A DNA stretch of 64,000 nucleotides from the NCBI RefSeq assembly GCF_030867145.1, contig NC_134442.1, forward strand, positions 263,001-327,000, in the 5' to 3' direction. Below the pieces are notes generated by a model. It was not told the DNA's origin. It did no database searches and was given only the letters and a program-made list of their open reading frames with translations. The position numbers were made by a program, and so were the translations under genes. Below are positions 9,321 to 21,399 of this stretch, piece after piece. Source of the DNA: Opisthocomus hoazin. Lineage: Eukaryota > Chordata > Aves > Opisthocomiformes > Opisthocomidae. Within the stretch, counting starts at the first letter, position 1. Each line of letters opens with the position of its first letter.

Positions 9321-10253
9321 ATGTCCAACAGCAGCTCCATCACCCAGTTCCTCCTCCTGGCATTCACAGACACCCGGGAGCTGCAGCTCTTGCACTTCTG
9401 GCTCTTCCTGGGCATCTACTTGGCTGCCCTCCTTGGAAATGCCCTCATCATCACAACTGTAGCCTGTGACAACCACCTCCACACTCCCATGTACTTCTTC
9501 CTTCTCAACCTTTCCCTCCTTGACATTGGCTCCATCTCCGCCACTGTGCCCAAATGTATAGCCAGTTCCCTATCTGACACCAGGGTCATCTCCTATGCAG
9601 GATGTGTTGCCCAGGTTTTCTTTGTATTTTTCTTGTTTGGAGCAGAGTATTCTCTTCTGACTGTCATGGCCTATGACCGCTACATTGCCATCTGCAGACC
9701 CCTTCACTACAGGACCCTCCTGGGCAGCAGAGCTTGTGTCCACATGGCAGCAGCTGCCTGGGGCTGTGCTTTGCTCAATTCTATCCTGCACACTGCCAAT
9801 ACATTTTCCATCCCCCTCTGCAAGGGCAATGCTGTGGATCAGTTCTTCTGTGATATTCCACAGATCCTCAAGTTCTCTTGCTCATATTCTTACCTCAGGG
9901 AAGTTGGGCTTCTTGCTTTTAGTGCTTTTCCTTCTTTAGGATGTTTTGTTTTCATTGTGGTGTCCTATGTGCAGATCTTCAGGGTCATGCTGAGGATCCC
10001 CTCTCAGCAGGGATGGCACAAAGCCTTTTCCACGTGCCTCCCTCACCTGGGTGTGGTCTCTGTGTTTATCAACACTGTCATGTTTTCCTACCTGAAGCCC
10101 CCCTCCATCTCTTCCTCATCCCTGGATGTGGTGATGTCTGTCCTGTACTCAGTGGTTCCTCCAGCAGTGAACCCCCTCATCTACAGCATGACGAACAAGG
10201 AGCTCAAGGGTGCTGTGAGGGAACTAATGACTGGATTTTTTCAGCAGCCATAG
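9321..10253 (+). CDS. Olfactory receptor, OR14-like, intact (unit 1)
   Basis: This encodes a 310-residue, seven-transmembrane odorant receptor (class A GPCR) expected in the cilia of olfactory neurons, where it would couple to the olfactory G protein. The start is the ATG at 9321 (MSNSSS, an N-glycosylation site at Asn3), just after a splice acceptor. Conserved features are GN in TM1 (residues 39-40), LHTPMYFFLLNLS (53-65), Cys95 in TM3, MAYDRYIAIC (116-125), the Cys-rich second extracellular loop (Cys167, Cys177, Cys187), KAFSTCLPHL (234-243) in TM6 and PAVNPLIYSM (281-290) in TM7. No stop or frameshift is present. Length and motifs match functional receptors. Resemblance to OR14-like receptors comes from recognition; the ligand is unknown. 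It shares its unit structure with the ORs at 20464, 36476, 48756 and 60766. Confidence 0.93.
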   Translation: MSNSSSITQFLLLAFTDTRELQLLHFWLFLGIYLAALLGNALIITTVACDNHLHTPMYFFLLNLSLLDIGSISATVPKCIASSLSDTRVISYAGCVAQVFFVFFLFGAEYSLLTVMAYDRYIAICRPLHYRTLLGSRACVHMAAAAWGCALLNSILHTANTFSIPLCKGNAVDQFFCDIPQILKFSCSYSYLREVGLLAFSAFPSLGCFVFIVVSYVQIFRVMLRIPSQQGWHKAFSTCLPHLGVVSVFINTVMFSYLKPPSISSSSLDVVMSVLYSVVPPAVNPLIYSMTNKELKGAVRELMTGFFQQP

Positions 10254-10462
10254 ACTGCCTATTTTCATCTGCAAACAGCTCCCAGTGTGGGTAATGATAG
10301 GTCAAGTCTGTCTTTCCTTCTTTAAAATTTTTTATCTCTGCTTATGATTTTCTTGTCTTCAGAGAAATGGTATTATTCATCCCCTCCTACTTAGCTATCA
10401 ACTTAACTTGGGTGACCCAGAGACTTTGTGTAAATGGGGAGTATCTTAATGTATCTAAGTGA

Positions 10463-10468
10463 AATAAA
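10463..10468 (+). promoter_or_regulatory. Candidate polyadenylation signal for OR of unit 1
   Basis: AATAAA about 210 bases after the OR stop codon, a distance similar to that of the AATAAA after the unit 5 OR (61911). Confidence 0.4.
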
Positions 10469-11929
10469 TGTACAAGCAGCAATATTTTTGTCTCAGATCG
10501 ATCCTCAGAGCACAAGCAGTGAATGGGAAATGAAAACACCTTTCAAGCTGCCCCAGCTCTTGGAAGGCTGGTCTGTGCCTGGAGCAGTCAGAGCTCTTGA
10601 GAACCAGAATAGCCAGGGCTTTTGTGCTGGCCTTGGGAGACAGGATGGCATGGAGGGGCTGCAAAGCTCTCAGGATCTCCAGGGGAGGAGAGCTGGGGAC
10701 ACAGAGTGCCTCCTGTTCTTTCTGCCATGCATGTTCCCTCGTCTGTGGGGCTCACCCCTCTCTGTCCCCCGAGAGCTGCTGTGCCTTTTGGAGGGGCTGA
10801 AGCTGTGGAGCGACTGCCCAGAGCACCCTGCGGTGGGCTCTGCTGTGGGGACAGCCCAGACTGGGCTGTGCTGGGCATTGGCAGTGGAAAGAGGGCAGGG
10901 GAGGTGGGAGGGCTTGGAAGGGGCTGGGCTGAACTGGGAAGTACCTGGGAGAGGAAACCATCAGTGTATAACTCATGATGTGTGACCAAGCAGGGTGAAG
11001 ACTCACACCAGGGGGTTAGCTGTGCAGAGCCAGGGCTGATGGAAGGGCTGGAAGCCATGCTGGTACAGGAGGAGGAGGCTGTTCTGTGCTTTTGGTGGCA
11101 TGGACAGACCAGGAAGGTGGCCCAGGGCCTTTGTCACCACCCAGCCATTGGCCATTTCTCACTGGATGGTTCTAGAACTGGGTGCTCACCCCAGGTTTCT
11201 GGGTAAATTTTGCTGTAAAGACATCTCCATCCTCCTGCTGGGCTCAGTGCCTGTATCAGGGAATGGCAAGCGCTGCCCAGACTCTGTTTTGGCCCAGACC
11301 TTGGCAGACCCTGGAGCAGGGCTGTCTGTGAAGCCCCACACGTGACATGGCCTCTCCAGGAGCTTGGAGTAGCTGCCTGACAGGAAGGCCATGGGAGCAG
11401 AAAGCACCAAGGACTGCTGTGGGCACCATGTCAGAGGCACCATTCGCCATCCTGAACACACCCTGTCCTGTGCTGTGCCCTCGCATTGGGGCAGTGGGAC
11501 CACATGTGAGGCAGCGGGGCTGGGACGTTGCAGAAGAGTGCACAGACATGAAGCAGCTGCCAGGGGGTAACAGGAAGGACAGGCATAGACGAGGAATTTA
11601 TGTACATTGCCTCTGTTGAGCAGGCATGACCTTGGGAAAGGCAAAGCACAACCGGAGTTGGTGGCTGCAAGATAAGTCAAGAGCAAAGAGAAGAGCTGCA
11701 ATTGCTGTGTTAAAGGCCAATGTTGAATAAAGAAAGTGCAGGGCTGTTGCTGAATGGGCAATAGGATTTAATAGCAGCAGACACCAATTGGGCTGACGGA
11801 CTCAATACCTTCTTTGCCTGAGTCTTTCTTGAAAAGGTCTCCCAGGCCTCTCTGCTCAAGGAAATAACTCAAGGAGGAAGAGAGCCCGTATTGGTGGGAA
11901 CCTCATGAAACGCCAGCAGGACAAATGCC

Positions 11930-12520
11930 AGTGCCTGGCCCTGCAGGGGACTCACCCTGGCAATGGCACAGGCTGGGAGTCTACGTGACTGGGAGCAGCC
12001 CTGTGGGAAAGGTCTTGGTGGTCAGTGAGGTAGACAGAAGGCAGCCGTGTGCCCTGGCAGCAAGGGAGGCCACCAGCATCCTGGGCTGTGTGACCAGGAG
12101 CGTGACCAGGAGATCAAGGACAGGATTCTGTGAAATACTCCATCCAGATTTCAGATACTCACGTTAAAGGTACAGGCAAGCAGGTGTGGGTTTAGCAAAG
12201 GGCCCTGAGTACAGCCAGGGACTGGAGCACTTTGCCTGTGAGGAGAGGCTGAGAGAGCTGGGCTTGCTGAACCTCAAGAAGCGAAGACTGAGGGGGACCT
12301 CATCCCAGCCTGCCAGTACCTACGAGGACGTCCTGGAGAATACAGAGTCAGTCTCTTCACGGTGCACGGCAGGAGGACAAAAGACAATGGGAGAAAGGCG
12401 AAATGGGAGAGGTTCAATCAAGACTTAAGGACAACATTTTTCCCCAGGAGCTCAGCCAAGTGCTGGAACACCTCACACAGAGAGGTTGGGCAGTCTCTGT
12501 CCTTGGGGCTGCGTAAGCCA
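11930..12520 (+). repeat. Degraded CR1 3' region (unit 1)
   Basis: CR1 RT C-terminal and 3' sequence can still be followed: ALAAREATSILGC, then a stretch with [14 protein letters not shown] near 12250. Frameshifts and stops are frequent. The counterpart in unit 4 is at 50760-51200, so it predates the duplication. Confidence 0.7.
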
Positions 12521-13659
12521 AAACAGCAGGATGCAGCTAACAACCACAAAACCACACATGAAATATAAAGAGTAGATTTAATTTAATTACGTCACAAACC
12601 AGGGGATCTCTGATACAGCCCCTGGGCAGAGGCACAGAAGCAAAGCAGGAATGCAGACACCACAGAGCTCAGGCCCTGCTAGAGAAAGAGTGCGAGCTAC
12701 TGAGCTTGATTCTTTCACCAGGGTATATCAGGGATTCACCCAGACATCACTTTCCACTGTGCCTTGATCCTTCCTGCAGCAAGGCAGGAATCTCAAGCAT
12801 GTTTGACAGATTGCCTTGGAGTCTATCACAGACCTATGTTATCTAAACACAGATGTTCTACTTGTTGAGCACACAAGGCTAAACAATGATTAGTATGCTA
12901 TATGTGTTTTTTGAGAAACCAGCTGCAAGTCATTTGAGTGTGTTTACAATCCTCCTTGTCAGTCTTCCATTATCATCTCACATGCAGCATGTGACAATCC
13001 AACAGCATACACAATCTCTCCTGCCCTGAAAGATTGTTATTGACAGATGGAGCCCAAAGTCTTGGGCTACGTGAACTCAACGACCACTTTAGAGGGATGA
13101 CCCACAGATTAAGGAATGCTATCTCTGTGTGTAAATCAGAAGGCAGGAAAAGTGGTGGCAATTTATTGGGAGGTGTGGGATCTGAGCGTGATGTAGATGG
13201 TATAAAATAAGGGGTGGATGCTGTCTTGGTTTCAGCTGTGTCTCACTCACAATTTCTTGCCCTTGACCATCCTTGTACCTTCCCATGCAAACAGCCCATC
13301 TCTATTTACCCTTTCCTCCCTTTCTTTAGTCTGGCTTCCTTTGCACCTTTGTTTCGTGTTTCCAAGCTTGTCACCATGGCAATTCCTCCCTTAGTCAGCA
13401 GTTTCATTGAACAGGTACCTCCTTAATTCACCAGTGGTGTCCTGCAACTCCTCATGCTGCTGTCTTGTCAGAGGCACCACAAATCTGGTACGTACACATC
13501 AAAAACTGTCGAAACAGAGCTTCAATACAGGGGAAACTTAGAGAAACTTTCAGATTTGGCAGTAGAAGCCTGAAGAAGCTTTACATGAATTTGTAAGTTA
13601 TTTGGTGGGGAAGAATAACTCACAGAAATGTGGTCAGGTGAGGACCTGAACACCTCAGA
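12521..13659. other. Non-coding part of unit 1
   Basis: No gene is seen. The segment 12925-13220 aligns with 51910-52205 in unit 4. At 13213 it shows the first 17 or so bases of the solo LTR found whole at 52203-52759, and the two units match again at the CACCATGGCAATTCCTCC segment near 13371. The stretch 12560-12920 is absent from unit 4, where a different ERV piece sits; it may be LTR-derived, but I cannot show its ends. Confidence 0.4.
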
Positions 13660-14180
13660 AGTGCTCTTGAGGAGAAGGGCCTGGGCTTTCCAAAGGATGC
13701 CATATGAGAGAGTGATGCATGCTCCAAGTGAATAAGGCCAACAGCATACAGGGCTGCATTAGGAGGAGCGTGGCCGCCCAGGCAAAACAGTTATCACCCT
13801 CCTTGACTCAGCACTGGTGTAGTCACATCTGGACTGGTGTGTCTGCATGTGTGGCTCCTCATTCTGGAGGAATGGGGAGGAACCAGAAAGATTCTAGAGG
13901 ACTTCTGCCAGGATGGGTTCTACGGCTTCTGTGGAGAGGCTGAGGGACCTGGACTTCTTTAGTCTTGTGGAGGCTGAGGGCACTAAAGTAGAAGCCTGCA
14001 TCTGCTTGAAGGGTAGTTTTAGAGATGATGGAGCTTTTCTTGGTAGTGAAAAGGGAAGGAAACCTTTACAAAATGCTGCTTGGAAGGTTCAGAATAGAGG
14101 TGAAGAAAAGGAAGTTCCCTCAAAGGGTATCCTTGTTGTGCAACAGGTCACCCAGAGGGACTCTGGATCAGCCCATGGAT
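13660..14180 (+). repeat. Degraded CR1 3' region (unit 1)
   Basis: Recognisable CR1 words include [16 protein letters not shown], then the codons corresponding to a Leu-Glu-Tyr-Cys-like stretch and ERLRDLDFFSL. Many indels. It is paralogous to 53060-53570 in unit 4. The remainder of the flank, to 15830, shows no gene. Confidence 0.65.
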
Positions 14181-15829
14181 TTGAATTTCAAGGGGAAATC
14201 AGTGAGCATGGGAAAAAATCAGTGAAGTTATGGAAATGTTGGTGTGAGTGCTGGGTAGGACGTAAAGATGTATGCCTACAGGCTGAAGGGAAAAAAAGTG
14301 CAGGCATGGGACAGTGTAGGACAGCCGGCAGTAGAGACAGCTAAGGACTCTGGCAGACACAAAAGTTTCAAGAAGACTGAGGACTTTGTACCCTTGGCCA
14401 TGACAGTTGCCTCTACCACTGATTCCTTCCAGGAGAAACATGCTTCTGAGTCTCTGGACTGTGTTTCATCCTCGCTTCTTCTTTCGGAAGCTGAGAGGTT
14501 TTGCAGAATTCTTTGCAATTGTCGTTGTTCACCCACACTTTCAAGTGTCCCCAAGATGATCCCTGAGCCATGTGTGAGGCACCGGACCGGCCTTCCCAGG
14601 GCCTGGGGCTGATGGCTTGCCCTTTCTGCTTCATAAAGCAGACCAAAGGTTTTCTCAGCATTGCAGCCACCTGCACAGTGCCTCTGCCTACCTGCAATCA
14701 TGGCCTCCAATTCTCTGCTCTAAGGAGTCCCTGGGGAGGCTTTGTCAGTAATGGCCCTCAGTGGGGCCAATCAATGCTTCCAGGTACTTTCAGTTTTGCT
14801 TCTGAATTCTTGAGCATTTTTTCTATCTCCTCTCACTATCTGAGGTTTATGGACTCAACACCAAATACCCGTGGGGCTCATTAAAATACAGAGAGCAGAG
14901 CGCCAAGCTAACAAGCTCATGTAATTTTATTCAATTCTTCAAGACTCGTACAGCTAACAGGAGCTTTTTCATAGTGTAGATAAGGAGGAAGATGTTATAC
15001 TGTTCCTAACAAAAAATTAAAATTTGTTTATTTTAAGGGATATTTTTAATTGCTTTTCGGTTTTCAGAATAAGTGGTAGAAACATTGCCCAAGTGATATT
15101 GTTCCAGGGTGTCTTCTCAGGAGGGCTGCACAGGTAGGAGAAGCAGTCCCTTGAGGTCTGACACTCTATGGACAACTTTGCTCCTCATCTCCCCAACCCC
15201 AATGTTTCTCTCATCGGCTCTCTTGGACTTATCTCATTGCTCTTTGCATCAGACTTCTCCACTGATCTCTGCAGCAGGATGTTACAGCTCCATTGCACCA
15301 TCTCCCACCTACTCTCCATAGAGAGCTGGCTGCACACAGGCAGAGAAGGAGTTTTCCTATTTGCAAGAAAAGAAAAATTAAAGCACAATCAAGTCTCATA
15401 AACAAAAAACACACTATGCAAAGATACAGTAATTACAATCTACCTCTAAGGAGGTTTCCTTCCTGTAACGCACAAGCTTATGAGAAATATTGTAGCTAGG
15501 TAGAGGAAAATAAATATTTATAAACATATTTACAGAGTTGGCTAAGGAGACAATTAGACTGCTGAAAGGCAGGCAAACTTTTAACTCCCTGATGTCAAAA
15601 CAGCAGTTTGGTAGGTGGCAGGAATCTGAATGAACAAAGAATTAGATGAGGAGAAAATGGAGATAAATGTATAGGGTCTTTGTCTAGGCAGCCTGCATCT
15701 GAAAAAATTACTTTGCAAATAGTCCAGACAGGTGAAAATATATGAAAAATTAGAAAAATTCCATACACCGTTTAACAGGCAGAATAGGGGTTATGAAGTT
15801 ATAGCGACAGATCAACATTTCTTTGGAAC

Positions 15830-16310
15830 ATCCCCTTCAAAACTTCACGGCATTGGTCGAGGGCTCTTGTGAGTGAGGACAAGACAATGTAGTGCCTGTT
15901 GTTGAAAGAGGTCAGAAAGTCACCCCAGGGAACCCCAGGTTGTACAAGGTCACTTTGGCATTTCTGTGCACCTAAAAAAGAAGAACGTGTCCGAAAGCAG
16001 TCAGCATGGATTGATGATGGGTCAATCATGCCTCTGAAACCTGATTGCCGTCATGATGAAGTATCAGCATTTGTGCAAGAGTAAAGAAAAGTGGATGCCA
16101 TTTTTGACCCTTCTGACATGGTCTCCCTCAACGTCCTTTTTCCCAGGTTAGGCCATTACAGTCTGGATGGGTTGACAAAGAAATGGGTAAAAAAGCATTT
16201 GGACCATCAGGCTGAGGGAGCAGTGGTGAAGGAGTCATGCCCTACATGGAGGTCACTGGGATGTACTGGGGCATTGTGGAGCAACAGGGGGAGTTATCAT
16301 TGACTCCTCA
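15830..16310 (+). repeat. Degraded CR1 reverse-transcriptase segment (unit 1)
   Basis: Despite stops, the plus strand can be matched to CR1 RT: a QSAWIDDGSIMPLKPDC-like stretch corresponds to the SQHGF...KSCLTNL region, followed by a segment equivalent to the DFxKAFDTV box and the downstream GxVVxxSxxxW region. Copies of the same old insertion lie at 37810-38137 (unit 3) and 55220-55407 (unit 4). Confidence 0.6.
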
Positions 16311-16879
16311 CGCATTTCTTCCCAAGCTCAGTTTCACTCCTAACTCCTAACACCCAAGTGTCAAAGGGAGGATGTGGAATGGGAGTGGCAGTCAGGTCAT
16401 AACACTCTGTTTCTGAAATTCTCCATTGTGGGTCCTTCCCATTGGCTGCAGTTCTCCACAAACTGCTCCACAGTTGGATGCTTTCCACAGGGTACTGTCC
16501 TTTAGGAATGGACTGCTCCAGCATGGGTACCCCAGAGGCCATAGGGCCTGCCCAAAAACTTGTTCATGCGTGGGCTTCCCTCCATGGGCAGCAGCTCCTG
16601 TGGGGTGTGTGCTCCACTGTGGTGACACATGGGCTTGCAGTTCTCACTATCCCAAAGCATAAAGGCCAGCGCACCATGGCTTCTCTTCTGGACCAGACCA
16701 CCAGATGTCCTGAAGGATGGCTGATTCCCAGCCCCAAGGGAGTTGAGAAAACTCAATGCTTGTACCACGCCAGTGTCTTGGCTATTGCTCATCCATGTTT
16801 GCCCAGTGTCAAGGTGTTCTCTGTTTCTTGCTCTGCTCCCTCCCAGTGAGAAAGTGGGTGGTGGGAAGGACATTGTGAG
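16311..16879. other. No gene recognised
   Basis: Open frames on both strands here are short, overlap each other and show no motif. I see no repeat I can name. Confidence 0.4.
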
Positions 16880-17243
16880 GGTACACAGCCACGACAACTG
16901 ATCTAATCTGCCCAGAGGGATATTTCATATCATATGATCTCATTCTCAGGACAAAAAGTGTGGGACAGAGGAAGAAGAATGTGGAGGTTTTCATTGTTCA
17001 AGGAATCTGCTGCTCAGAGAGTGGCAGAGCATCGGTCTGCTAGTGGGAGGTTGTGAAGGATGGTCTTTGTTTCACTTGGTGAGGTCTTTTTAGTCTCTTT
17101 ACCTATTAGACTGTTCTTATCTTGGGGTGATACATTTCAGCCTTTATATCTTCTTGTTCTCTGGCCTGTCCCACTGGGAAAGGGAAGAAACCAGTGCGCG
17201 GCTGGGTGTCTGCTGGGCTATTGGCCAGAGTCAACCCGCCACA
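16880..17243 (+). repeat. ERVL-type LTR fragment
   Basis: The stretch AGAGGGATATTTCATATCATATGATCTC and later a TATTAGACTGTTCTTATCTTGG-type R/U5 segment resemble bird ERVL LTRs, as at 19027-19614. It ends near TGGCCAGAGTCAACCCGCCACA. The 5' portion is missing or too diverged to see. Confidence 0.5.
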
Positions 17244-17244
17244 G

Positions 17245-17690
17245 CAAGGAGGTTCTTAATAGCTTGGAGTGAGTTCAGTGCAGGGCCACCAAGATGTTCA
17301 CGGATCGAAGCACCTCTCCAAGAGGAGAAACTGAGGGCAAGGGTCTAGTTTAGCCTTGAGAGTGGAAGGTCTCAAGAACTTCGTAGCAGCCTGTCTGTCC
17401 CTATGGGGAAGTATTCATGAAGTTGGAGCCAGTCTTGTCACCGTGGTTCTTGGCAGGAGGATAACAGACGTTACAAAGGTGTGGAATGAAGAAAGTTTCA
17501 GGACAGAGATAAGAAAAGTCTTTTTCTCCATGAGGGCATCCAAGCATTGCAGCAGGTCTTCAAGTGATATTGTACCATCTATGTCCTTGGAAGCTTTCCA
17601 GCCACCCCAGGATCAAGCCTTCAGCAATGTGGTCTGACTCCATGGCTGGTCCTGATGTGAGTGCGAGGCCAGTAAAGAGACCTCCTGAAG
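17245..17690 (+). repeat. Degraded CR1 3' region
   Basis: An old CR1 tail: a stretch equivalent to the conserved region before GLEHL, then an FFSMRASKHCSRSSS-like segment and a 3' UTR-like region near 17600. No open frame of significance. Confidence 0.5.
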
Positions 17691-18159
17691 TCCCGTGTAG
17701 GAGACTGGAAATCTAAATGACGCTGGGGTTCCTTTCCCCTCTTGGTCTTCCCTTGAGGACAGTCGGGAAAGTTCTCAGGTTCCCCATGACCATGGAACTA
17801 AGTCAGATGTTAGTATAGTCAGGCCAGCTGCAGCTTTCTTGTCCTGCTCCAGGTAGCATTGCTCAGATGCCAGGCTGCCTGACAAGGATGTCAAAAACAC
17901 TCTCCATCATTTCCTTTGCTTCCCCTTTCATTCCCTTTTCACTCTTCCCACCTCTCCAGTCCTACTCTTTAACCATCCTTTTCAACTCCTGTTTAAAATA
18001 AAGCCAAGTCTTCTTTACATTTCCCCATTTGGTCTGCATTTCCTCACTTTGGATCCTCCTCTCTTACATGATTACCACAGTGTTTTTTACTTTGATTAGC
18101 AAGTCCATGAACACTGGCACACTTTCCTTATCTGAAACTACTTTATTTATGGTCATATT
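17691..18159. other. No gene recognised
   Basis: Non-coding between two old CR1 tails; pyrimidine-rich around 17900-18050. Confidence 0.4.
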
Positions 18160-18770
18160 AGAAGCACAATGACTCAGGATGACCTTGAGTACACACATTT
18201 TCAAAGCTGGACGGTTAAAGGTTTTGTCCATGCGGACCTGGAGGCACCTGAGGATTTGAGCAACAGGAACCTGAACCTTGAGCAGGAAAAGCTGCAGAAT
18301 AAGTCCATGCAGCAGCATGGGAAGGGATCCGAATGGCAAAGGAGTTCCCTGAGGAGAAGGGACTGGGCATGATGATAGCAGATGTCATAGGAACCAGTGG
18401 GCTTCACATTTCAAAAAGAAAGTGGAGAAACCAGAGGAGGTCTGCCAAGATGGAGTGAGGGGCTGAAAGCATGAGGTGTGAGGACAGTCTGCGAGAACTG
18501 GGCCTCTCTGGCCTGCTGAAGGGGAGGCGTGGGTTGCCCTAGGAAGAGCCTATGCCTACCTGGAGAGATGACAGAGCCAAGCTCTCCTCTGCAGTGACCA
18601 ATGACATGACAGAAGTAACAGCCACAGAGGGCTTTTTTGGAGCTTTAGGCTGAGCCTTAGGAAAAATAAAATGGACTGGGAGGAGCATCGCTGTGATCTC
18701 TACCTTTGGAGGTCTTCAGGTTTCATCTCCACAATGTCACAGTCAGACTGGAGGGCGGACAAAAGACACC
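18160..18770 (+). repeat. Degraded CR1 3' region
   Basis: Follows the CR1 RT tail order (HADLEAPEDLSN-like, then a CEDSLRELGLSGL-like stretch near 18475), with frequent frame breaks. An old copy outside the shared OR units. Confidence 0.5.
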
Positions 18771-19026
18771 CAACAGTCTCTTCCTGACCAACCCTTCCAT
18801 GAGCGTGTGACTTCCTACGTGCTTTCTAAGAAGTGATTAAGCTGGAGCTGCGTTCCTCTACTTCACAGGAAAACTCCACAAACACCCCACGAAACCTCAT
18901 GGACTGTTTGCATCCTGCTGTCTCGCTTGGCCCGTGAATACTGGGGAGACTGAGTAGTGCCCCATCAGAGTCAGGGTCTGGGATTCACACATTTCTTCAG
19001 GTCATTTAAATAAGACATTGTTCATT

Positions 19027-19614
19027 CCTCACCCTGGACCTGGCTGGGATGGAGTTAATTCTCCTCACAGCAGACCATATGTTGATCTGCTTTGGATTTG
19101 TAACTAAACCAGAATAGATAATCCATCAATGTTGTGGCTACTGCTGAACAGTCCTTACAGAGCATGAAGGTTTCCTCGTTTTCACACTCTGCCTGGGGAG
19201 TGAGTTGGCTGGGTGTACAGAAGAGCCTGAGACAGCTGACCCAAAATGACTGAAAGGATATTGCATACCATAAGAAGTCATGATCAGTGATAATAACTCA
19301 GGGAGAAGAGGATGAAATGAAGGCATTTATGGTCATGATATTTGTCTTCCCATGTCACTGATACCTGTATTGAAGCCCTCATTTCCTGGCAATGGCTAAA
19401 CCCGTGTCTGCCCATGGGAAGCAGTGACTGAATTCCTCATTATTGATTGCTCACACATGCAAATTTTGCTTCACCTATTAAACTGTCTTTGTGTTGACCC
19501 ATGAGTTTTCTCACTTTTGTCAGTGCCGACTGTCTCCTCCTTCATGCTGGGTGTATAAGGGTTGAGTGCGCAATTCATTCTGGGTATTTGGTTGTTGGCC
19601 AGGGTGAAACTATA
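19027..19614 (+). repeat. Degraded solo LTR, ERVL type
   Basis: It begins with a GCTGGGATGGAGTTAATT segment, typical of the bird ERVL LTR 5' end. It continues through a GGATATTGCATACCATAAGA segment and ends with a TTAAACTGTCTTTGTGTTGA segment and a GGCCAGGGTGAAACTATA tail. The order matches the copy at 52203-52759. Both edges are eroded. Confidence 0.55.
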
Positions 19615-20463
19615 AGTATTTCCTAGCACAGTGTTCTCCTTTTTAGTGTCTCCTTTGACCAACACACAAGCTCTCACCTAACTTGTTGCCTGTCCAGTAG
19701 AGGAGCTGAGAAATCCCTCAGAGTCAAACACTGCAGCAGAGACCGAGGGCACTTGGAGGAATCTCAGACAATGGGGATTTTCAAGATCTCTCGAGACACG
19801 GCCGTAAGCACCTAATCCAGTACCTGAACAGAGCTGACTGATAAGAGGCTTGGCTGAGAGACCACCTGTGGCAAGAGCTATGAGACCTGGTGTGTATGGA
19901 GTGTAAGGAGGAAAGTGATTTCCTTTATATTAATATGGCAGTGGAGCTGGGTATCACAAAGACCTGGAGGACGATGGGGGTGACCATGCAGCAAACATCC
20001 CTTCTCAGGACTGGGGTGTAGAGCCAGAGATGGGTAGGGTTGGAGTGTGGGGTGGTCAGGCAAGGTCGTGCTGGCACAGCTTTCCTGGGGTGTCCAGGGA
20101 ACATGACACAGATCGGGCCCCTCTCTTCTACACCTTTCATGCCTTGCTTCCTTCACTGTGTCACCTGGCTCGGCACCATGAGCACCCTTCTAGGTGCCCT
20201 CACCCTGCATACTCAAACAGCGAAGCTCTACACGGGTGTTTTCCTCTTCTGGAAACTTTCCCGCCTAGGCCAGCCCTTCCCCAGCTCTCTCCACCTCCCC
20301 TGCATTCTCCCCAGCCCAGTCCAGGAGAGCAGTCCAGTCTGGGCTGGTCCCACAGAACTGCCCATCACGGAGTGCTGCAGAATTCTGGGCACTCACCCCA
20401 CAGCCCAAACCACAAGATGTTCCCCAGATGATTTGGAAATCACTTGTGAAGAGACATGACAGC

Positions 20464-21399
20464 TTATTGCTGCAGAAAGTCTACTGACAGAATGAGCTTC
20501 TTTGTTGCGTCTTTGAGCTCCTGGTTCCTCATGCAGTAGATGAGGGGGTTCAATGCTGGAGGAACCACAGACTAGAGGAAAGACACTACCAGGTCCAGGG
20601 ATGGCGAGGAGATGGAGGGGGGCTTCAGGTAGGCACACAGGGAAGTGCTGATATACAGGGAGACCACGGCCAGGTGAGGGAGGCACGTGGAAAAGGCTTT
20701 GTGCCGTCCCTGCTCAGAGGGGATCCTCAGCATGGCCCTGAAGATCTGTACATAGGACAGCACAATGAAAACAAAACACCCTGAAGCTAAAGAAAAGCTA
20801 ACCCCAACAAGCCCAACTTCCCTGAGATAGAAGTGTGAGCAAGAGAGCTTGAGGATCTGGGGGATTTCACAGAAGAACTGATCCACAGCATTGCCCTGGC
20901 AGAGGGGTATGGAAAATGTGTTGGCAGTGTGCAGGAGGGAATTGAGCAAAGCACTGCCCCAGGCAGCTGCTGCCATGTGGACACAAGCTCTGCTGCCCAG
21001 GAGGGTCCTGTAGTGCAGGGGTCTGCGGATGGCAACATAGTGGTCGTATGCCATGACAGTCAGAAAACAAAGCTCTGCTGCTACCAAGAAGGCAAACATG
21101 AAGAGCTGGGCAGCACATCCGAAGTAGGAGATGTCCCTGGTGTCCCAGAGGGAATTGGCCATGGATTTAGGGACAGTGGTGGAGATGGAGCCCAGGTCGA
21201 TGAGGGCAAGGTTGAGGAGGAAGAAGTACATGGGGGTGTGGAGGCGGTGCTCACAGGCTATGGTGGTGATGATGAGGCCGCTGCCCAGGAGGGCAGCCAG
21301 GTAGATGGCCAGGAAGAGCCAGAAGTGTAAGAGCTGCGGTTCCCGAGAGTCTGCAAATACCAGGAGCAGGAACTGTGTGACGGAGCTGCCGTTGGACAT
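20464..21399 (-). pseudogene. Olfactory receptor, OR14-like, single nonsense in TM7 (unit 2)
   Basis: From the ATG at 21399 (MSNGSS; acceptor AG at 21424-21423) the frame is a normal OR up to codon 276, where TAG at 20574-20572 replaces the Tyr codon seen in the other units. Downstream the same frame stays open for 35 more codons, through NPLIYCMRNQELKDA, to a normal TAA at 20466-20464. The only truncating change is therefore one base. As read, the protein is 275 residues and lacks TM7. The DRY box is also altered: MAYDHYVAIRRPLHY instead of MAYDRYVAICRPLHY, changing the Arg important for G-protein coupling and the next Cys. Other conserved motifs remain (LHTPMYFFLLNL, KAFSTCLPHL). This looks like recent loss of function; a segregating allele or a sequencing error at the stop are alternatives. 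Confidence 0.92.

Larger units (their letters stand above)
6608..16310 (+). repeat. OR segmental-duplication unit 1
   Basis: This is the most complete unit together with unit 4 (45290-55407). Landmarks shared with the others are a 5' flank around 6650-7700, the OR at 9321-10253, and a 3' flank with old CR1 pieces at 11930-12520, 13660-14180 and 15830-16310. Apart from the OR I see no gene in it; 6608-9280 and 10470-11930 hold only flank sequence shared with the other units. Confidence 0.8.
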
